In this document: positions 6,089 through 7,891 of the stretch, piece after piece
Layout of the letters: the number at the start of each line of letters is the position of its first letter
Position numbering within the stretch: the stretch's first letter is position 1
DNA from: an uncultured Deinococcales bacterium
Lineage (GTDB): Bacteria; Deinococcota; Deinococci; Deinococcales; Trueperaceae
Direction: 5' to 3'
DNA: 7,891 nucleotides
NCBI GenBank assembly: GCA_937934635.1
Contig: CALGZD010000415.1
Span: forward strand, 1 to 7,891
Notes under the pieces: model-generated
Told to the model about the DNA's origin: nothing
Databases searched by the model: none
What the model saw: the letters and a program-made list of their open reading frames with translations, nothing else
Made by a program: the position numbers and the translations under genes

Positions 6089-7891
6089 ATGAAATACAAA
6101 TTACTGGGTACGCCAAAATTACAGGCTCCCCTTAATGCTGATAAAGGTGTCGCTAATAGTGCTGCTGAAACCAGTAAGAAAGCAAAAGCACTACAAAAAG
6201 CGCAAGACAAAACGCAGCAAAAGGGGAATAGACAAGCATCTGTAGCGTCTAGTGAAAACTGGAAGGCTATTGACTTTCCTATTACTGTGCCTGAAGCCAT
6301 TCTCATCTACTTAGCTTGCTGTGCAGGAAGCGTTGAACGTGAAACGCTTGCAGAACTACTCTTTGAAAACGTTGCGCCTCACAGAAAGCTGCCGAACTTC
6401 CGTGCGAACTTAAGCAAAGTACGTACAGATTCAGAGCGCCCTTGGATTTCTGACTGCATCAAGACCAATGACAAAACGATTGAGTTACTAAGTACTTGCG
6501 ATGTACTCGATTTTGAAAAGGCTATTCAAGACAAGCGGTATGAAGATGCCCTGAATCTCTATCAAGGTGAGTTTTTAGCAGGCTATTCAGGCGTAGACAC
6601 AGCACCAGCCTTTAAAGAGTGGGTTTATAGCAAACGCTTAGACTTGCAAAACCAACGTTATGTTGCTACTCGTGAATATGCCCAAGCACTAGCAGATGCT
6701 GACAAGATGGCCGAGGCGATTGACTGGATTAGTAAGCTTTTGCAAGATGATATCTTGCATGTACAAGCAATTGAACTGTGTGAATTTATGCTAAGCCTTG
6801 CCTTGCAAAAGGGAGAGGCACTAAGAGCCTTAAATTGCTTTAATGACTACAAACGTGCGCTCAAAGTAGCCCTAGAAGATGATGAAGCAGAGGCTGAAGA
6901 GGGGCTCGAGCGCTTAGCCCAGCAACTCACCGAGCTAAGCCGCAAACCACCTCCTATCATCTTAGGTACTGGTCACACAGCCACTACGAACAACACACTT
7001 AGCAAAAAGCACCACATACCAGCACAAGCCACCCATTTCATTGGTAGAGAAAATGAAATCAAAGTCCTTATAGGTCAATTTTTAAATGCAAACACTCGCA
7101 TGATCAGCTTAATTGGTTATGGAGGCATTGGTAAGACCCGTTTAGCCGTAGAAACCGCAACAACACTTCAAGATCACTACACTGATGGTGTTTTTGTCAT
7201 AGAGCTTGTGGCGATTCAGTCTGTAGATAACATTCCTTCAACCATCAATACAGTGCTAGGTATAAAAACAGAAGTGGGCGAATCTCCTGAAGATGCACTG
7301 GATAGAGTTTTGCAAGATAAGCAACTGCTCTTAGTTTTAGATAACTTTGAACATCTCCTTGAAGGTCGTGACTTAGTTGATAACTTGTTAGGGAATAATA
7401 GCAACGTAGATATCATTGTTACCTCTAGAGAAAGACTCAATTTATCGTGGGAATATGTTCACGACATTGAGGGATTGACCTATCCACGCATAAAAAATCC
7501 TGACCTTGTATACCCTAAAGACAGTGTAGAAGGCGCAGAAGGTGAAGTGGTTCCAGAAAACATCCTTAAAAATGAAGCACTTCCAGAAACTGCGGAAGAT
7601 ATAGCAAACTTTGAGACATATGATGCTATTAAGCTTTTTGAGAGGTCTGCTACGGCAAGGGTAAAAGACTTTAGCGTGACTGACAATAAAGTTGCTATAC
7701 AGAAAATCTGTAGTTTTGTAGAAGGTTTACCCCTTGGTATAGAGCTTGCCGCAAGTTGGGTTTCGTCGCTTAGTTGTGAAATGATTGCAGAAACTTTACA
7801 AAAAGATGTTACAGGAATAAAGACACGACTAAAAGATGTGCCTGACAGACACAAAAGCCTAGATGTGGTGTTTGAGCACTCTTGGGGGCTT
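6089..7891 (+). CDS. SARP/BTAD-NB-ARC (AfsR-like) transcriptional activator, 3' end outside the window
   Basis: The frame is open from ATG 6089 to the last base (601 codons), with a weak AAGAGAG ribosome site just before it. The N-terminus KYKLLGTPKLQ is the first strand of a SARP winged-helix DNA-binding domain. The domain resumes at about 58 with ILIYLACCAG (71-80), ERETLAELLF (83-92) and RANLSKVR (105-112). Residues 13-57 are an extra Ala/Lys/Gln-rich stretch in between. A BTAD helical-repeat domain covers about 138-285 (DALNLYQGEFLAGY, 153-166). A STAND ATPase follows: THFIGRE (315-321), Walker A GYGGIGKT (343-350), Walker B LLLVLDN (413-419), TSRERL (445-450) and GLPLGIELAA (546-555). 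An acidic linker at about 470-510 separates the last two motifs. AfsR-like proteins of this layout usually end in TPR repeats, which would lie beyond the edge. Expected role: ATP- and signal-gated activation of nearby promoters, likely including its own. Confidence 0.9.
   Translation, partial: MKYKLLGTPKLQAPLNADKGVANSAAETSKKAKALQKAQDKTQQKGNRQASVASSENWKAIDFPITVPEAILIYLACCAGSVERETLAELLFENVAPHRKLPNFRANLSKVRTDSERPWISDCIKTNDKTIELLSTCDVLDFEKAIQDKRYEDALNLYQGEFLAGYSGVDTAPAFKEWVYSKRLDLQNQRYVATREYAQALADADKMAEAIDWISKLLQDDILHVQAIELCEFMLSLALQKGEALRALNCFNDYKRALKVALEDDEAEAEEGLERLAQQLTELSRKPPPIILGTGHTATTNNTLSKKHHIPAQATHFIGRENEIKVLIGQFLNANTRMISLIGYGGIGKTRLAVETATTLQDHYTDGVFVIELVAIQSVDNIPSTINTVLGIKTEVGESPEDALDRVLQDKQLLLVLDNFEHLLEGRDLVDNLLGNNSNVDIIVTSRERLNLSWEYVHDIEGLTYPRIKNPDLVYPKDSVEGAEGEVVPENILKNEALPETAEDIANFETYDAIKLFERSATARVKDFSVTDNKVAIQKICSFVEGLPLGIELAASWVSSLSCEMIAETLQKDVTGIKTRLKDVPDRHKSLDVVFEHSWGL

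Noticed and set aside
1020..6911. GCTCGAGC sites as SARP operators, because they contain TCGAGC, similar to some Streptomyces SARP heptamers
   Set aside because: The sites are single, scattered inside coding sequence and not arranged as phased direct repeats, so SARP binding is not supported.

Overview
The window carries three genes, all on the + strand: a complete RhlE-type DEAD-box RNA helicase (235-1710), a complete bacterial homologue of the eukaryotic phosphorylase kinase alpha/beta regulatory subunit with an N-terminal GH15 fold (about 2532-5813), and the first 601 codons of a SARP/BTAD-NB-ARC (AfsR-like) transcriptional activator that runs off the right edge (6089-7891+). The helicase core is closest in character to gammaproteobacterial RhlE, and base composition is moderately AT-rich (estimated by eye). 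A gammaproteobacterium is the best guess; the genus cannot be fixed from the sequence alone.

Layout. 1-234 is upstream DNA with a weak promoter candidate. 1711-2531 is an unusually long gene-poor gap. It holds a perfect 11-bp hairpin with a T-tract on the minus strand, an 8-bp hairpin, two separate perfect 15-bp tandem duplications, and a 20-nt stretch that matches the start of the SARP gene in inverted orientation (19/20). 5814-6088 holds a palindromic C/G-rich repeat element (about 5822-5940) followed by a promoter-like array of CTAGGAC heptamers spaced 11, 11 and 12 bp.

How the parts may work together. The GH15/phosphorylase-kinase-like protein has no visible signal peptide, so it is probably cytoplasmic. 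It keeps both glutamates expected of a GH15 active site, so it may bind or cut alpha-glucan, or act as a glucan-sensing regulatory subunit. The neighbouring SARP-STAND protein is a DNA-binding regulator with an ATPase switch. The 11-bp-phased heptamers just before it match the known geometry of SARP operators, which suggests autoregulation or control by a related SARP. A functional link between the two genes is inferred only from adjacency and shared strand.

The two most notable signals are the SARP-like iteron array and the palindromic octamer GCTCGAGC. The octamer occurs eight times in 7.9 kb, always inside genes and in two reading phases, which resembles a highly iterated genomic palindrome such as the cyanobacterial HIP1.
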